Source: Methanobacteriota archaeon
Lineage (GTDB): Archaea > Methanobacteriota > Methanobacteria > Methanobacteriales > Methanobacteriaceae
Reading direction: 5' to 3'
DNA: 64,000 nt
Assembly: GCA_023411115.1 (NCBI GenBank)
Contig: JAEYPF010000018.1
Coordinates: forward strand, 1 to 64,000
Part shown: positions 1-8,625 of the stretch, piece after piece
Layout of the letters: every line of letters begins with the position of its first letter
How positions within the stretch are numbered: position 1 is the first letter of the stretch
Notes under the pieces: generated by a model
Databases searched by the model: none
Told to the model about the DNA's origin: nothing
Seen by the model: the letters and a program-made list of their open reading frames with translations, nothing else
Translations under genes and position numbers: made by a program

Positions 1-1
1 A

Positions 2-127
2 CACTCCTCAGAATTACAATACTACTACAACCAGGGGCTACTGAACCAAAATTACACTGCAGTCAACTCAAGCACCAAAGAATACTACAAAAACCTCTAC
101 CAAAACAACAAACAAAACTACGAATAA
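2..127 (+). CDS. C-terminal end of a truncated unknown protein
   Basis: An open frame enters from the left edge and stops at TAA. It encodes about 41 residues very rich in Tyr, Asn and Gln, with pieces such as QYYYNQGLLNQNYT and EYYKNLYQNNKQNYE. The composition suggests a hydrophilic or surface-exposed tail, possibly helical. The frame was chosen because the other two forward frames give poor composition. The family cannot be recognised from this fragment. Confidence 0.5.
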   Translation, partial: HSSELQYYYNQGLLNQNYTAVNSSTKEYYKNLYQNNKQNYE

Positions 128-334
128 GATTTTTAAGAAATTCCAAACGATTTAGTAGAGCAAATTTCATAAGTTCACATATAATGTAACTAAATTTCTT
201 CTTTTTTTGAATAAATTGCAGCATCACAGTATCTTCCCTAAAATTATTATACTAATTAAACCCATATATTACATTTAATTGATTTTAAATATCGGGGAGG
301 AATTAAAATCGATCATAGTGATTCAAAACATGAA

Positions 335-2371
335 ATGGAGCATATGCATCATGAAGAACGTGAAGAAAGGGGCAAGTGTGTTGTATGTGGAGAAAAATTA
401 ACTGAAGAACATAAAATGGAAGGTGCACATGTTCACTCCGGCATGATTGAGGATTTAAAACGAAGGTTCTGGATATCACTGATTATAACAATACCTATTC
501 TAATTCTATCGCCTACAATCCAGGAATTAGTCGGATTGGACCAATCCATCAGATTTCCTGGCGATTCATATATTCTTTTCATTCTAGCATCCATTGTTTA
601 TTTCTATGGAGGCTATCCATTTTTTAAAGGATTTTTTAATCAGATTAAAGCTAGAACTCCTGGAATGGACACTCTAATTTCAGTTGCTATTACCAGTGCT
701 TACCTTTACAGTAGTGCAGTCGTTTTTGGTCTTAACGGAAGTGTATTTTTCTGGGAACTTGCCACATTAATTGATATTATGCTTATAGGGCACTGGCTTG
801 AGATGAAATCTGTAATGGGTGCTTCTAGAGCTCTTGAAGAACTGGTAAGGCTCCTGCCATCGAGTGCCCATAAATTAATGCACGATGGGAGCACTATGGA
901 CGTTCCATTAAATGAACTGGTTGTTGGAGACCATGTGATCATCAAGCCGGGTGAGAAAATTCCAGTAGATGGAGAAATTATAAACGGAAGCACTTCTATT
1001 GACGAATCAATGCTTACAGGAGAATCAGAACCGGTATTTAAAGAAGTTAGTGCTGAGGTTATAGGAGGATCCATAAACGGAGATGGGTCCATCACAGTAG
1101 AAATTAAAAAAACCGGAAAAGATTCATTTCTTTCTCAGGTAATAAATCTTGTTGAAGAGGCACAGGCAAGTAAATCACATACACAAAACATTGCAGATCG
1201 TTTTGCCCTTGGACTTACTATAATAGCACTTACCAGCGGATTTTTGACGCTTTTAGCATGGTTAGGACTTACAAATTTTGGATTTTCATTTGCACTTGAG
1301 AGAGCTGTAACTGTAATGGTTGTTGCCTGTCCACATGCACTTGGACTTGCTGTTCCACTTGTTGTTGCTGTATCGACTGCTTTATCTGCAAGTAATGGAT
1401 TATTAATAAGAAATCGTTCCTCATTTGAAAATTCAAGGAATATACAAGCAGTAATATTTGATAAAACAGGTACTCTTACAGAAGGGAAATTCGGCGTAAC
1501 TGATATCATTGCTTTAGCTGATGGCCACAGTGAAAATGAAATCCTGAAATATGCTGCATCACTTGAAAGCTATTCTGAGCATCCTATTGCAAAAGGGGTT
1601 GTAGCTGAAAAAACACTTCCTGTGGAAAATTTTAAAGCAATTCCAGGAAAAGGTGTACAGGGCGAAATAAATGGAAAAAAGGTTGAAGTTGTAAGTCCTG
1701 GATATTTAAAGGAGCTTGATATTCGGGTAGATAATAAAGAAGTGGAATCAGTCTCATTACAGGGGAAAACAATTGTTTTTGTAATTATTGAAGGTGAACT
1801 CATTGGCGCAATTGCACTTGCAGATATCATAAGGCCAGAATCCAAAGAAGCTGTTAAAAAACTCAAAGATATGGGAATTCAGTGTATTATGATTACTGGA
1901 GATAGAAAAGAAGTTGCAGAATGGGTAGCTAAAGAAATTGGGCTTGACAAATACTATGCAGAGGTTTTACCACAGGAAAAAGCAGGAAAAGTCAAAGAAA
2001 TTCAGTCTGAAGGTTTAACCGTTGCTATGACCGGTGACGGTATCAACGATGCCCCTGCACTTGCACAGGCAGATGTTGGTATTGCAATTGGTGCAGGTAC
2101 AGACGTAGCAATTGAAGCCGGAGATGTTGTACTTGTAAGGAGCAATCCGCTTGACGCAGTGTACATAGTGAAGCTTTCAAAATCAACCTACAGAAAAATG
2201 ATAGAAAATCTAGCCTGGGGAACTGGATATAACGTTTTTGCACTTCCAATTGCAGCAGGTATCCTTTACACTTATGGAATTCTCTTAACTCCGGCAGCAG
2301 GAGCCATATTAATGTCAGTAAGTACCATTATTGTGGCTTTTAATTCAAGATTTTTGAGAATTGAAAAATAA
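335..2371 (+). CDS. copB: CopB-type (P1B-3) copper-translocating P-type ATPase
   Basis: Membrane pump that exports copper using ATP. The 678-residue product has no HMA domain. Its N-terminus is rich in His and Met (MEHMHHEE) and is followed by a CVVC pair. The membrane metal site is CPH near residue 332, which is characteristic of the CopB or P1B-3 class rather than the CPC of CopA. The phosphorylation motif DKTGTLTEG starts at about residue 376, the HP motif is in SEHP near 416, and GDGINDAP lies near 567. This ATG has no ribosome binding site at normal distance. GGGGAGG at 294-300 instead points to an in-frame ATC at 308, which would add the metal-binding-like HSDSKHE. A DUF305 gene follows convergently. 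Confidence 0.93.
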   Translation: MEHMHHEEREERGKCVVCGEKLTEEHKMEGAHVHSGMIEDLKRRFWISLIITIPILILSPTIQELVGLDQSIRFPGDSYILFILASIVYFYGGYPFFKGFFNQIKARTPGMDTLISVAITSAYLYSSAVVFGLNGSVFFWELATLIDIMLIGHWLEMKSVMGASRALEELVRLLPSSAHKLMHDGSTMDVPLNELVVGDHVIIKPGEKIPVDGEIINGSTSIDESMLTGESEPVFKEVSAEVIGGSINGDGSITVEIKKTGKDSFLSQVINLVEEAQASKSHTQNIADRFALGLTIIALTSGFLTLLAWLGLTNFGFSFALERAVTVMVVACPHALGLAVPLVVAVSTALSASNGLLIRNRSSFENSRNIQAVIFDKTGTLTEGKFGVTDIIALADGHSENEILKYAASLESYSEHPIAKGVVAEKTLPVENFKAIPGKGVQGEINGKKVEVVSPGYLKELDIRVDNKEVESVSLQGKTIVFVIIEGELIGAIALADIIRPESKEAVKKLKDMGIQCIMITGDRKEVAEWVAKEIGLDKYYAEVLPQEKAGKVKEIQSEGLTVAMTGDGINDAPALAQADVGIAIGAGTDVAIEAGDVVLVRSNPLDAVYIVKLSKSTYRKMIENLAWGTGYNVFALPIAAGILYTYGILLTPAAGAILMSVSTIIVAFNSRFLRIEK

Positions 2372-2395
2372 AAATGAGTCAATATAATTCAATCA

Positions 2396-3001
2396 TCATC
2401 CCATAGAACACATCATAACCGGCCTAGTGGGCAAGCTCGTACCATACCATTTTTTATACCATTGACGCATCTCTTTAATCTCTGCACTTTGAGATTTAAT
2501 AATTGAATTGGCCAATTTACGTATTTCAGGGTGTTTTGTATTGTTTAAAACCATTCGAGACATCATTACTGCCATTTGGTGATGAGGAACCATTTGTCTG
2601 ATAAATTCCTTATCAAAATGCTTTGCAGTTTTGAGCCTGTTCAAATCGACTGCACTCATCATGCTATTTCTATGGTCCATCATTCTCGAAGTAGGAATGT
2701 CTTTACCATACCATTTTCTATACCACTGGCGCATCTCTTTAATCTCTGCACTTTGACCTATCTTTATATTCCTTGCTAAATGTTTAATTTCAGGATGTTC
2801 TGCCCGGGTTGATGCAATGTTTGCCATTTTTACTGCCATTTGATGATGAGGAACCATGTGTTCAATAAAATGGCGATCGGTACATTTGTGGTGTTTTTTA
2901 ATGGATTTTTCATGTCCATTGGCATCTGCTGCTGACACTGCTCCCGAAAACCCTAATGTAATTACAAAAGCAAATAGAAGAATTACCAACAGTTTCTTCA
3001 T
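2396..3001 (-). CDS. Secreted tandem DUF305 protein, probable copper-associated ferritin-like fold
   Basis: A signal peptide of about 24 residues (MKKLLVILLFAF..GAVSA) precedes two DUF305 repeats of roughly 75 residues each. Each repeat carries the conserved MVPHHQMAV motif, then a helix ending in SAEIKEMRQWYRKWYG or close to it. DUF305 proteins are exported helical bundles often found beside copper genes, and the paired His and the Met residues are the likely metal ligands. The gene lies tail to tail with the CopB-type pump and close to CopA, so a periplasmic-side copper-binding role is inferred. GGAGGTGAAAAT precedes the ATG. The reaction, if any, is unknown. Confidence 0.85.
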   Translation of the reverse strand: MKKLLVILLFAFVITLGFSGAVSAADANGHEKSIKKHHKCTDRHFIEHMVPHHQMAVKMANIASTRAEHPEIKHLARNIKIGQSAEIKEMRQWYRKWYGKDIPTSRMMDHRNSMMSAVDLNRLKTAKHFDKEFIRQMVPHHQMAVMMSRMVLNNTKHPEIRKLANSIIKSQSAEIKEMRQWYKKWYGTSLPTRPVMMCSMG

Positions 3002-3164
3002 ATTTTCACCTCCACCAGTAAGTTATCTATCTTAATTAAGTAATAAAAAAATTTGTATATGTAATATAAAATAAATAAAATCGCACTGGAAGACCTAAAA
3101 AAAGTTTAAAATAATTCAATAATTGCTACACTACCTTAAATGGTATGTATTTGATGAAAAAAGA

Positions 3165-3320
3165 TCATTTATTCAATAAAATAATAATTATATTGCTCAT
3201 GATATCTGAAACATTTTGGGTTTCCCCCACAAGATTACTCTCATATATAGAATAAAGAGCTAGAAATATTATAAGAGCAGCTATGATGAATCCGATAACT
3301 AATTTTTCAATTATTTTCAA
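3165..3320 (-). CDS. Small single-helix membrane protein (51 aa)
   Basis: A short reverse-strand frame starts with TTG behind AGGTG at a 6-base spacing; an in-frame GTG lies three codons upstream. It encodes MKIIEKLVIGFIIAALIIF followed by a polar segment ending in NIIIILLNK, so one clear membrane helix with a lysine at each end. It fills most of the gap between the DUF305 gene and the Cys-rich micro-gene. No family is recognised. A role in copper handling is only suggested by position. Composition and the ribosome binding site support a real gene, but no homology can be checked here. Confidence 0.5.
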   Translation of the reverse strand: MKIIEKLVIGFIIAALIIFLALYSIYESNLVGETQNVSDIMSNIIIILLNK

Positions 3321-3489
3321 GAGCTTCACCTGCTAGATTTAGATTTATTATTAATTATAGATTGCTGTTACTTGTAATTTTTGATGTTCAATTAAAGTAA
3401 GTGAACTAACATCATATTATCATCCGAAAAGAACATAATCAATTTTTTACAGCTAATTTTAAGATAGGATACTTGTAGTTTGTATCTTT

Positions 3490-3575
3490 CATACAGCTAG
3501 TATACAATATGATAGTGTATACCTTTTCTGTCTATACTTACTTTAAATACAATTAGTTCGTATTATATACTATTC
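3490..3575 (+). promoter_or_regulatory. Promoter region with paired GTATAC sites upstream of the micro-gene
   Basis: Two copies of GTATAC (3500-3505 and 3517-3522) lie 17 bp apart, upstream of TATA-like sequences (TTTAAATA near 3543 and ATTATATAC near 3563). The pairing suggests an operator for a dimeric regulator. AT-rich intergenic DNA makes chance matches easy, so this is tentative. Confidence 0.25.
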
Positions 3576-3619
3576 AAAAATATACTTACGAAAAATAAAA
3601 ATTTTTTGTGGATGAAAAC

Positions 3620-3712
3620 ATGCTAGTACAATTTGAACTACAGCACTTCTGTTGCGGTCCTAAAGGCTGCCAGATCGAAGTAGAATACTGTGAAATGATG
3701 GATGTAGAATAA
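3620..3712 (+). CDS. Cys-rich micro-protein (30 aa) in the copper island
   Basis: ATG opens a 30-codon frame with four cysteines: MLVQFELQHFCCGPKGC, then IEVEYCEMMDVE. An in-frame GTG four codons upstream could extend it. A TATA-like stretch (CGTATTATATAC) lies about 50 bases upstream. The cluster CC-x4-C plus a later Cys, with Met and His nearby, looks like a small thiolate metal site, and CopA follows 160 bases downstream on the same strand. The reading as a metal-binding or metal-sensing peptide is inference. No family is recognised. Confidence 0.4.
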   Translation: MLVQFELQHFCCGPKGCQIEVEYCEMMDVE

Positions 3713-3842
3713 TCAAAAGAATCCATATCCATCCACAATTCACTCAAATTATATAACCTGATTATTAATTTTTTAATTTTATTTAAGATAAATAATTAAA
3801 AAGAATTGGAAAATTGTATTAATTATTAAAAACAACATTATA

Positions 3843-3859
3843 ATTGTTATAATTACAAT
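3843..3859. promoter_or_regulatory. Inverted repeat just upstream of copA
   Basis: ATTGT-(TATAATT)-ACAAT forms a 5-bp inverted repeat immediately before the ribosome binding site GAGGGG and the ATG of copA. Its position would suit a copper-responsive operator. Its half TTGTTAT also occurs in the perfect palindrome upstream of the NifX-like gene at 7.2 kb. Confidence 0.3.
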
Positions 3860-3873
3860 AACGAGGGGAATAA

Positions 3874-6318
3874 ATGGTAGAAGAATCCAAAAAGAAAGCA
3901 GAAATCAAAATCTCAGGAATGCATTGTGCTTCATGTGCTTTAAACGTTGAAAACTCTCTAAAAAGCCTTGAAGGGGTTGAAGAAGCTCAAGTAAATATTG
4001 GAACTGAGAAAGCTACTGTTGAATACAATCCTGAAAAATTGAAACTCGCTGAATTGGAACATGCAGTTGAAGAAGCTGGTTACAGCGTAGCAAATGAAAA
4101 GGTCATCCTCAAAATTGGAGGAATGACATGTGTTATGTGTGTAAAGGCCATAGAAGATGCCCTCGGAAAACTTGATGGAGTCAGCGATGTGAGTGTTAAC
4201 CTTACCGCTGAAAAGGCCTATGTTACCTACAATTCCGAAGTCACCACAATTACAGATATGAAAAATGCAATTGAAGATCTGGGCTATCAATATCTCGGCG
4301 TAGAAGGAGAAGAAACAGAAAAACTTGAAGAAGAGGTACGAGTTAAAGACCTTAGAGATAAACGAAATCGCATATTTGTTGGTTTTGGTTTTGGAATTCC
4401 CCTTATGATTTTACCCTTTGTAAACATTCCCCTTCCCATTGATATGCCTTATTTTATGTTAATAGTTTCAATTCTACCATTTATCTATGTAAGCTATCCA
4501 ATATTCACTGCAGGTTTCCGTTCCCTTAAAAATCGGAATCTTGACATGGATGTTATGTATTCCATGGGAATAGGGGTTGCTTACGTAGCAAGTATTTTAG
4601 GAACCTTCAATATCATATTAACCCAGCAATTCCTATTTTATGAAACTGCACTTATACTTGCAGCATTCCTATCATTAGGGCGGTATTTAGAGACACGGGC
4701 AAAAGGACAGACCTCAACAGCTATAAAAAAATTAATTGGACTGCAGGCAAAAACTGCTACTGTAATTCGTAATGATAAAGAAATCGAAATTCCAATTGAA
4801 GATGTCCAGATGGGCGATATAGTAATTGTTAAGCCTGGAGAGAAGATACCTGCAGATGGGGAAGTTGTAAGCGGAGAAAGTTATGTAGATGAATCAGCGA
4901 TTACTGGAGAACCAATTCCTGCCTTTAAAAATGCTGGAAAAACAGTTGTTGGAGGAACCATCAATCAAAATGGAATAATAAGATTTAAAGCCATGAAGAT
5001 AGGTAAGGATACCGTGCTGTCCCAGATTATAAAACTGGTAGAATCCGCCCAGGGGTCAAGGCCACCAGTTCAAAGAATTGCAGATAGGGCGGTAAGTTAT
5101 TTCATTCCAACAGTATTGACTATTGCAATTGCTGCCTTTCTCTTCTGGTACTTCGTTTCAGGAGCTACCCTCCTTTTCGCACTTACAGTCTTAATTTCAA
5201 TTCTCGTTATTGCATGTCCATGTGCACTTGGACTTGCATCACCAACCGCCATAACTGTAGGTATTGGACGGGGAGCAGAACTTGGAATCCTTATTAAAAA
5301 TGGTGAAGCCCTTGAAATATCTGAAAAGCTTACCACAATAGTGTTTGATAAAACTGGTACTCTCACCAAGGGCAAACCTGAAGTTATAGATGTAGTGTCA
5401 GTTGGTATTGACGATAAAGAGCTATTAAAGCTATCTGCAAGTGTTGAAAATAATTCACAGCACCCCCTTGCAGAAGCAGTAGTTAAAAAAGCACATGTTG
5501 AAAATATGAACATAGAAGAAAGCCAGAATTTTGATACATTTGGTGGAAAAGGAGTAAAAGCAACAGTAGATGGTAAAGAAGTATTCATAGGGAACAGAGC
5601 CCTGTTTAAAGATAGAAACATTATAATATCAAATGACATTGAAGAAAAATTATCTAAATTCGAAAATGAAGGAAAAACAGCGGTTATAATTGCCATTAAC
5701 AGCGAGTTATCAGGGACTATCGCCATAGCCGATACATTAAAAGAAACCACCAAAGATGCAATTAAAGGGCTTAAGCAAATGGGCCTCAAAGTAGTCATGA
5801 TAACTGGTGACAACGAAAGAACAGCAAATGCAATTGCAAAGCAGGTTGGAATTGAAAATGTAATCGCAGAAGTGCTGCCGCAGGATAAGTCTGAAGAGGT
5901 AAAAAGGTTACAAGAGGCAGGTGAAGTTGTTGCATTCGTTGGTGACGGTATTAATGACGCTCCCGCGCTGGCACAGTCTGATGTTGGAATAGCTATAGGA
6001 AGCGGTACAGATGTGGCAATAGAAAGCGGTGAAATTGTTCTTATAAAAGACGACATCATGGATGCCGTTGCAGGTGTGCAGTTAAGTAAGAAAGTAATTG
6101 GAAGGATAAAACAGAACTTATTCTGGGCTTTTGCATACAACGTAGTGCTTATCCCTGTTGCAGCTGGAGCTCTATATCCATTCTTTGGAATTACATTTAG
6201 ACCGGAATTTGCAGGTCTAGCAATGGCACTCAGTTCTGTATCAGTACTAAGTCTTTCACTGCTTTTAAAAGGGTATGTACCTCCGGCGAAGAAGGAGAAA
6301 ATAGAGATAACTGGCTAA
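3874..6318 (+). CDS. copA: CopA-type (P1B-1) Cu+-exporting P-type ATPase
   Basis: Exports cytosolic Cu+ across the cell membrane. The 814-residue protein has two N-terminal HMA domains with GMHCASC (Cys 18 and 21) and GMTCVMC (Cys 86 and 89). It has the transmembrane CPC motif at about 448-450, the phosphorylation motif DKTGTLTKG from about Asp 492, an HP motif in SQHPLAEA and the hinge GDGINDAP. The length is normal for a two-HMA CopA. GAGGGG precedes the ATG at 8 bases. Two YHS genes follow, apparently co-oriented. No CopZ chaperone or CsoR/CopY-type regulator is visible nearby, so the control gene is either distant or one of the unknown micro-genes. Confidence 0.95.
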   Translation: MVEESKKKAEIKISGMHCASCALNVENSLKSLEGVEEAQVNIGTEKATVEYNPEKLKLAELEHAVEEAGYSVANEKVILKIGGMTCVMCVKAIEDALGKLDGVSDVSVNLTAEKAYVTYNSEVTTITDMKNAIEDLGYQYLGVEGEETEKLEEEVRVKDLRDKRNRIFVGFGFGIPLMILPFVNIPLPIDMPYFMLIVSILPFIYVSYPIFTAGFRSLKNRNLDMDVMYSMGIGVAYVASILGTFNIILTQQFLFYETALILAAFLSLGRYLETRAKGQTSTAIKKLIGLQAKTATVIRNDKEIEIPIEDVQMGDIVIVKPGEKIPADGEVVSGESYVDESAITGEPIPAFKNAGKTVVGGTINQNGIIRFKAMKIGKDTVLSQIIKLVESAQGSRPPVQRIADRAVSYFIPTVLTIAIAAFLFWYFVSGATLLFALTVLISILVIACPCALGLASPTAITVGIGRGAELGILIKNGEALEISEKLTTIVFDKTGTLTKGKPEVIDVVSVGIDDKELLKLSASVENNSQHPLAEAVVKKAHVENMNIEESQNFDTFGGKGVKATVDGKEVFIGNRALFKDRNIIISNDIEEKLSKFENEGKTAVIIAINSELSGTIAIADTLKETTKDAIKGLKQMGLKVVMITGDNERTANAIAKQVGIENVIAEVLPQDKSEEVKRLQEAGEVVAFVGDGINDAPALAQSDVGIAIGSGTDVAIESGEIVLIKDDIMDAVAGVQLSKKVIGRIKQNLFWAFAYNVVLIPVAAGALYPFFGITFRPEFAGLAMALSSVSVLSLSLLLKGYVPPAKKEKIEITG

Positions 6319-6361
6319 AATTTAAAATCATTGATTATTTAATATAATACGAGGTGAAAAT

Positions 6362-6508
6362 ATGGCAGTTGATCCAATATGTAAAATGGATGTGGACGAA
6401 AAAACCGCTAAATGGGTTAGCGAATACAAGGGCAAAAAATATTACTTCTGTGCTCCAGGATGCAAAGCAGAATTTGAAAAAAATCCTGAAAAGTATGCAG
6501 AAGAGTAA
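6362..6508 (+). CDS. Stand-alone YHS-domain metal-binding protein (48 aa)
   Basis: The frame begins MAVDPICKMDVDE and contains KYYFCAPGCKAEFEKNPEKY, the YHS (TRASH-like) pattern in which Cys 7, Cys 30 and Cys 34 would bind a metal ion. YHS domains are often fused to or beside heavy-metal ATPases and probably pass copper to them. This gene begins 43 bases after copA stops and has GAGGTG at 7 bases before ATG, so co-transcription with copA is likely. It is nearly the whole domain and nothing else. Confidence 0.85.
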   Translation: MAVDPICKMDVDEKTAKWVSEYKGKKYYFCAPGCKAEFEKNPEKYAEE

Positions 6509-6625
6509 ATATCTCCCCTTTACTTTTTTTATTTTTAACTTTCATTAGCCAAATAATATTAATTTCTTTGATCATATTAAATTTTTAAAGTGATCTAAAT
6601 TTTAGAATTTATAAAGGTGAATAAA

Positions 6626-6769
6626 ATGGCTGTAGATCCTGTGTGTAAAATGGAAGTTGATGAAAAAAATCCAAATTATGAAAGCGAATATAAAGGAAAA
6701 AAATACTATTTCTGCGCTCCAATCTGTAAAAAGATGTTTGATGAAGAACCTGAAAAGTATGCAAAATGA
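6626..6769 (+). CDS. Second stand-alone YHS-domain protein (47 aa)
   Basis: A paralog of the preceding YHS gene, beginning MAVDPVCKMEVDEK and keeping the three cysteines (C7, C30, C34) in KYYFCAPICKKMF. AAAGGTG precedes the ATG. A 117-base gap containing a T-rich stretch separates the two copies, so this one may have its own promoter. The two proteins match at most positions, which indicates a recent duplication. A role as a copper donor or buffer for the neighbouring P-type ATPases is inferred. Confidence 0.85.
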   Translation: MAVDPVCKMEVDEKNPNYESEYKGKKYYFCAPICKKMFDEEPEKYAK

Positions 6770-6783
6770 TAAAGTTCCTTTTT

Positions 6784-7131
6784 CTATTTATTTTCCTCTT
6801 TTTTCAACAAAACCAGCTCTTTCAAGGCCACATCTATGAAAGCAGGTGCTGCATAAGCTTCTATTCCATGAGACGCCAGGGCATTAACAGCTCCAGGGCC
6901 CATTTGACTTGCTAACACTGCTTCACAGTCAGAAATCAATTCTACACTTCTTTCCATAGCTTCATCTGTATGTCCTCCCACTTCACATGCTGGAGTGTTT
7001 TTTCGAAGTTCTAGAAACTTGTAATTACCTTTATCATCAATTTCAAATATTAGAAACTGCTGTGCCATACCGAAATGCTGATTAACGTATTTTCCATCGC
7101 TACTTGCAACTGCTACTTTAAATGCCATCAT
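6784..7131 (-). CDS. NifX/NifB-type iron-molybdenum cofactor-binding domain protein
   Basis: A 115-residue single-domain member of the dinitrogenase FeMo-cofactor family. It shows FKVAVASSDGKYVNQHFG at the start and the conserved DCEAVLASQMGPGAVNAL and GIEAYAA segments. Family members bind Fe-S or FeMo cluster precursors, but methanogens keep many copies unrelated to nitrogen fixation, so the ligand is unknown. No nif genes are nearby. GGATGAT precedes two successive ATG codons. It is convergent with the YHS genes, and its own promoter region contains a perfect 14-bp palindrome. Confidence 0.85.
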   Translation of the reverse strand: MMAFKVAVASSDGKYVNQHFGMAQQFLIFEIDDKGNYKFLELRKNTPACEVGGHTDEAMERSVELISDCEAVLASQMGPGAVNALASHGIEAYAAPAFIDVALKELVLLKKEENK

Positions 7132-7215
7132 ATCATCCGATTATTTTATTTTTTAAATCGAGCTAATTTTTCTCTCGTATTATAATTTGTTTAATATACT
7201 TGTTATTTTTAATAT

Positions 7216-7229
7216 ATAACAATTGTTAT
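7216..7229. promoter_or_regulatory. Perfect 14-bp palindrome upstream of the NifX-like gene
   Basis: ATAACAATTGTTAT is a perfect palindrome about 85 bases before the start of the NifX-like gene. It sits directly against a TATA-like stretch on the minus strand. Position and symmetry fit an operator for a dimeric regulator. Confidence 0.4.
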
Positions 7230-7285
7230 GTTAAAAAATAGAAAAAATTTATAAAATCATTTAAAATGTTAGAAAAATCTGTAAT

Positions 7286-7957
7286 TTACCTAAGCTTAGC
7301 AAGTACAGTACATGGAGCACTATCAATCCCTTTTATTTGCCATGGGACAACGATTACACTTTCTAAATCTTCATTTTTCACATTTCTCAGCTTCATATCT
7401 TCAATTAGAAGCAATGGTTCACCAAATTCGTTATGTTCCTTAAATGCATTTAAATGTGTTTCTTTCCCTGATTCTGGATTTTGGTAGCTGGACATAGATA
7501 CACAATCTATGCCAATACATCGAACACTTTTAACATTTTTTCTTATCCAGTAAACAACTTCTGGAGCTATTCCAGGATTTTGAGTAAGATATTTTTCTGG
7601 ATCATCACCGTGAAACTTTTCAAATCCAGTACTAAATAAAATACAGTCCACTCCATTAAAATCAATTTTAGATATGTCCCAAATTTTTATAAGCTCATTT
7701 GGACCTTTTGGAATATCTAGAATTAAAGGATTGCCAAAAACAAGCTCATCAGGCATGTAATCAGAAATTATTTTAGCGCCTTCAATGAAATGGCCAGGGG
7801 CATCCACATGTGTCCCCGAATGATTTTCAACGTGTATCATATAAGTATTATAACCATTATCAGGAATCTGATTGTTATGGATTATTTTAGGCTCATTTAA
7901 ACCTTTATGGACTGGTGAAGTCTCTTCAAGCGCGTATGAAAGTGTTTTATATCCCAT
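7286..7957 (-). CDS. Cyclase-family metal-dependent hydrolase (kynurenine formamidase-like)
   Basis: A 223-residue protein with the cyclase-family metal motif HSGTHVDAPGHF near residues 47-58, which supplies His and Asp ligands for zinc or manganese. Later family features are FSTGFEKF and CIGIDCVSMS. Known members hydrolyse formamides or cyclic amides; the substrate here cannot be deduced. GGAGAATG precedes the ATG. It stands alone between unrelated genes. Confidence 0.8.
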   Translation of the reverse strand: MGYKTLSYALEETSPVHKGLNEPKIIHNNQIPDNGYNTYMIHVENHSGTHVDAPGHFIEGAKIISDYMPDELVFGNPLILDIPKGPNELIKIWDISKIDFNGVDCILFSTGFEKFHGDDPEKYLTQNPGIAPEVVYWIRKNVKSVRCIGIDCVSMSSYQNPESGKETHLNAFKEHNEFGEPLLLIEDMKLRNVKNEDLESVIVVPWQIKGIDSAPCTVLAKLR

Positions 7958-8208
7958 ATTTTCATTCTCCTTAATTTCATTTTATATTTTGAAATGTGAA
8001 CAATATATTTTTTGGCTTTACAACTATTGGAGAATTATTTAACCTCTTTAATGAAATATATTCGTAATTATTTATTATAAATGTGCTATAGCCCTTTAAA
8101 AATTATATTCCAAAATATAATAATTTAAGACAGGATTTTTTAAACAGTAAATAATAAGTTTTAATAAAAATATATAAATGATTAATAAATAAAGGAGAGT
8201 GAAATCTT

Positions 8209-8505
8209 ATGGCAATGTTTATGGCACATATGGTTCACCCTGCAGAATCATGCTATGTATTTAATGTAGAAAATAAAAAGAAACTTGCTGAACTTGCAAG
8301 CAAAAAGGAAGAAATTGCTAAAAAACATGAAATTAAAGTCATATCTGCAGTGTATCCGCCACTAGAGCATGAAATATTTTATGTAGTGGAAGCACCTTCT
8401 TTTAAGAATGTAGAAAGGTATTTAAAAGATATTGGTTTTGCATTCTACAATAAAATCACAATTAAGCACGTTGAACCAATGGAAGAGGCTTTAGGTAAGT
8501 TATAA
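8209..8505 (+). CDS. Conserved small cytosolic protein, ferredoxin-like alpha-beta fold likely
   Basis: A 98-residue protein (MAMFMAHMVHPAESCYVF..) preceded by GGAGAGTG. It has no signal peptide or membrane helix. The order of predicted strands and helices (VHPAESCYVF, KKLAELASKK, IKVISAVYPP, EIFYVVEAPSF, VERYLKDIGF, NKITIKHVEP) resembles GYD or DUF3303-like dimeric alpha-beta barrel proteins. The short HP and Cys/Met-containing N-terminus might bind metal. The function is unknown. Confidence 0.7.
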   Translation: MAMFMAHMVHPAESCYVFNVENKKKLAELASKKEEIAKKHEIKVISAVYPPLEHEIFYVVEAPSFKNVERYLKDIGFAFYNKITIKHVEPMEEALGKL

Positions 8506-8625
8506 ACCATTAGCTTTTTACAGAAATACACTTATAAATTTAATATTTTTCTGATTTTGCAAATGCCATTCAATAAACCAAACCATTAACCATTGATATA
8601 ACAAAAAAGTAGAAGAGGTATAAAC

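Noticed and set aside
5097..6140. Long antisense frame (347 codons) opposite copA
   Set aside because: It is Ser/Ala-rich shadow coding forced by the copA reading frame, with no ribosome binding site or recognisable domain.
6784..7131. Evidence for nitrogen fixation
   Set aside because: A lone NifX-like domain is widespread in methanogens; no nifH, nifD or nifK is in the window.
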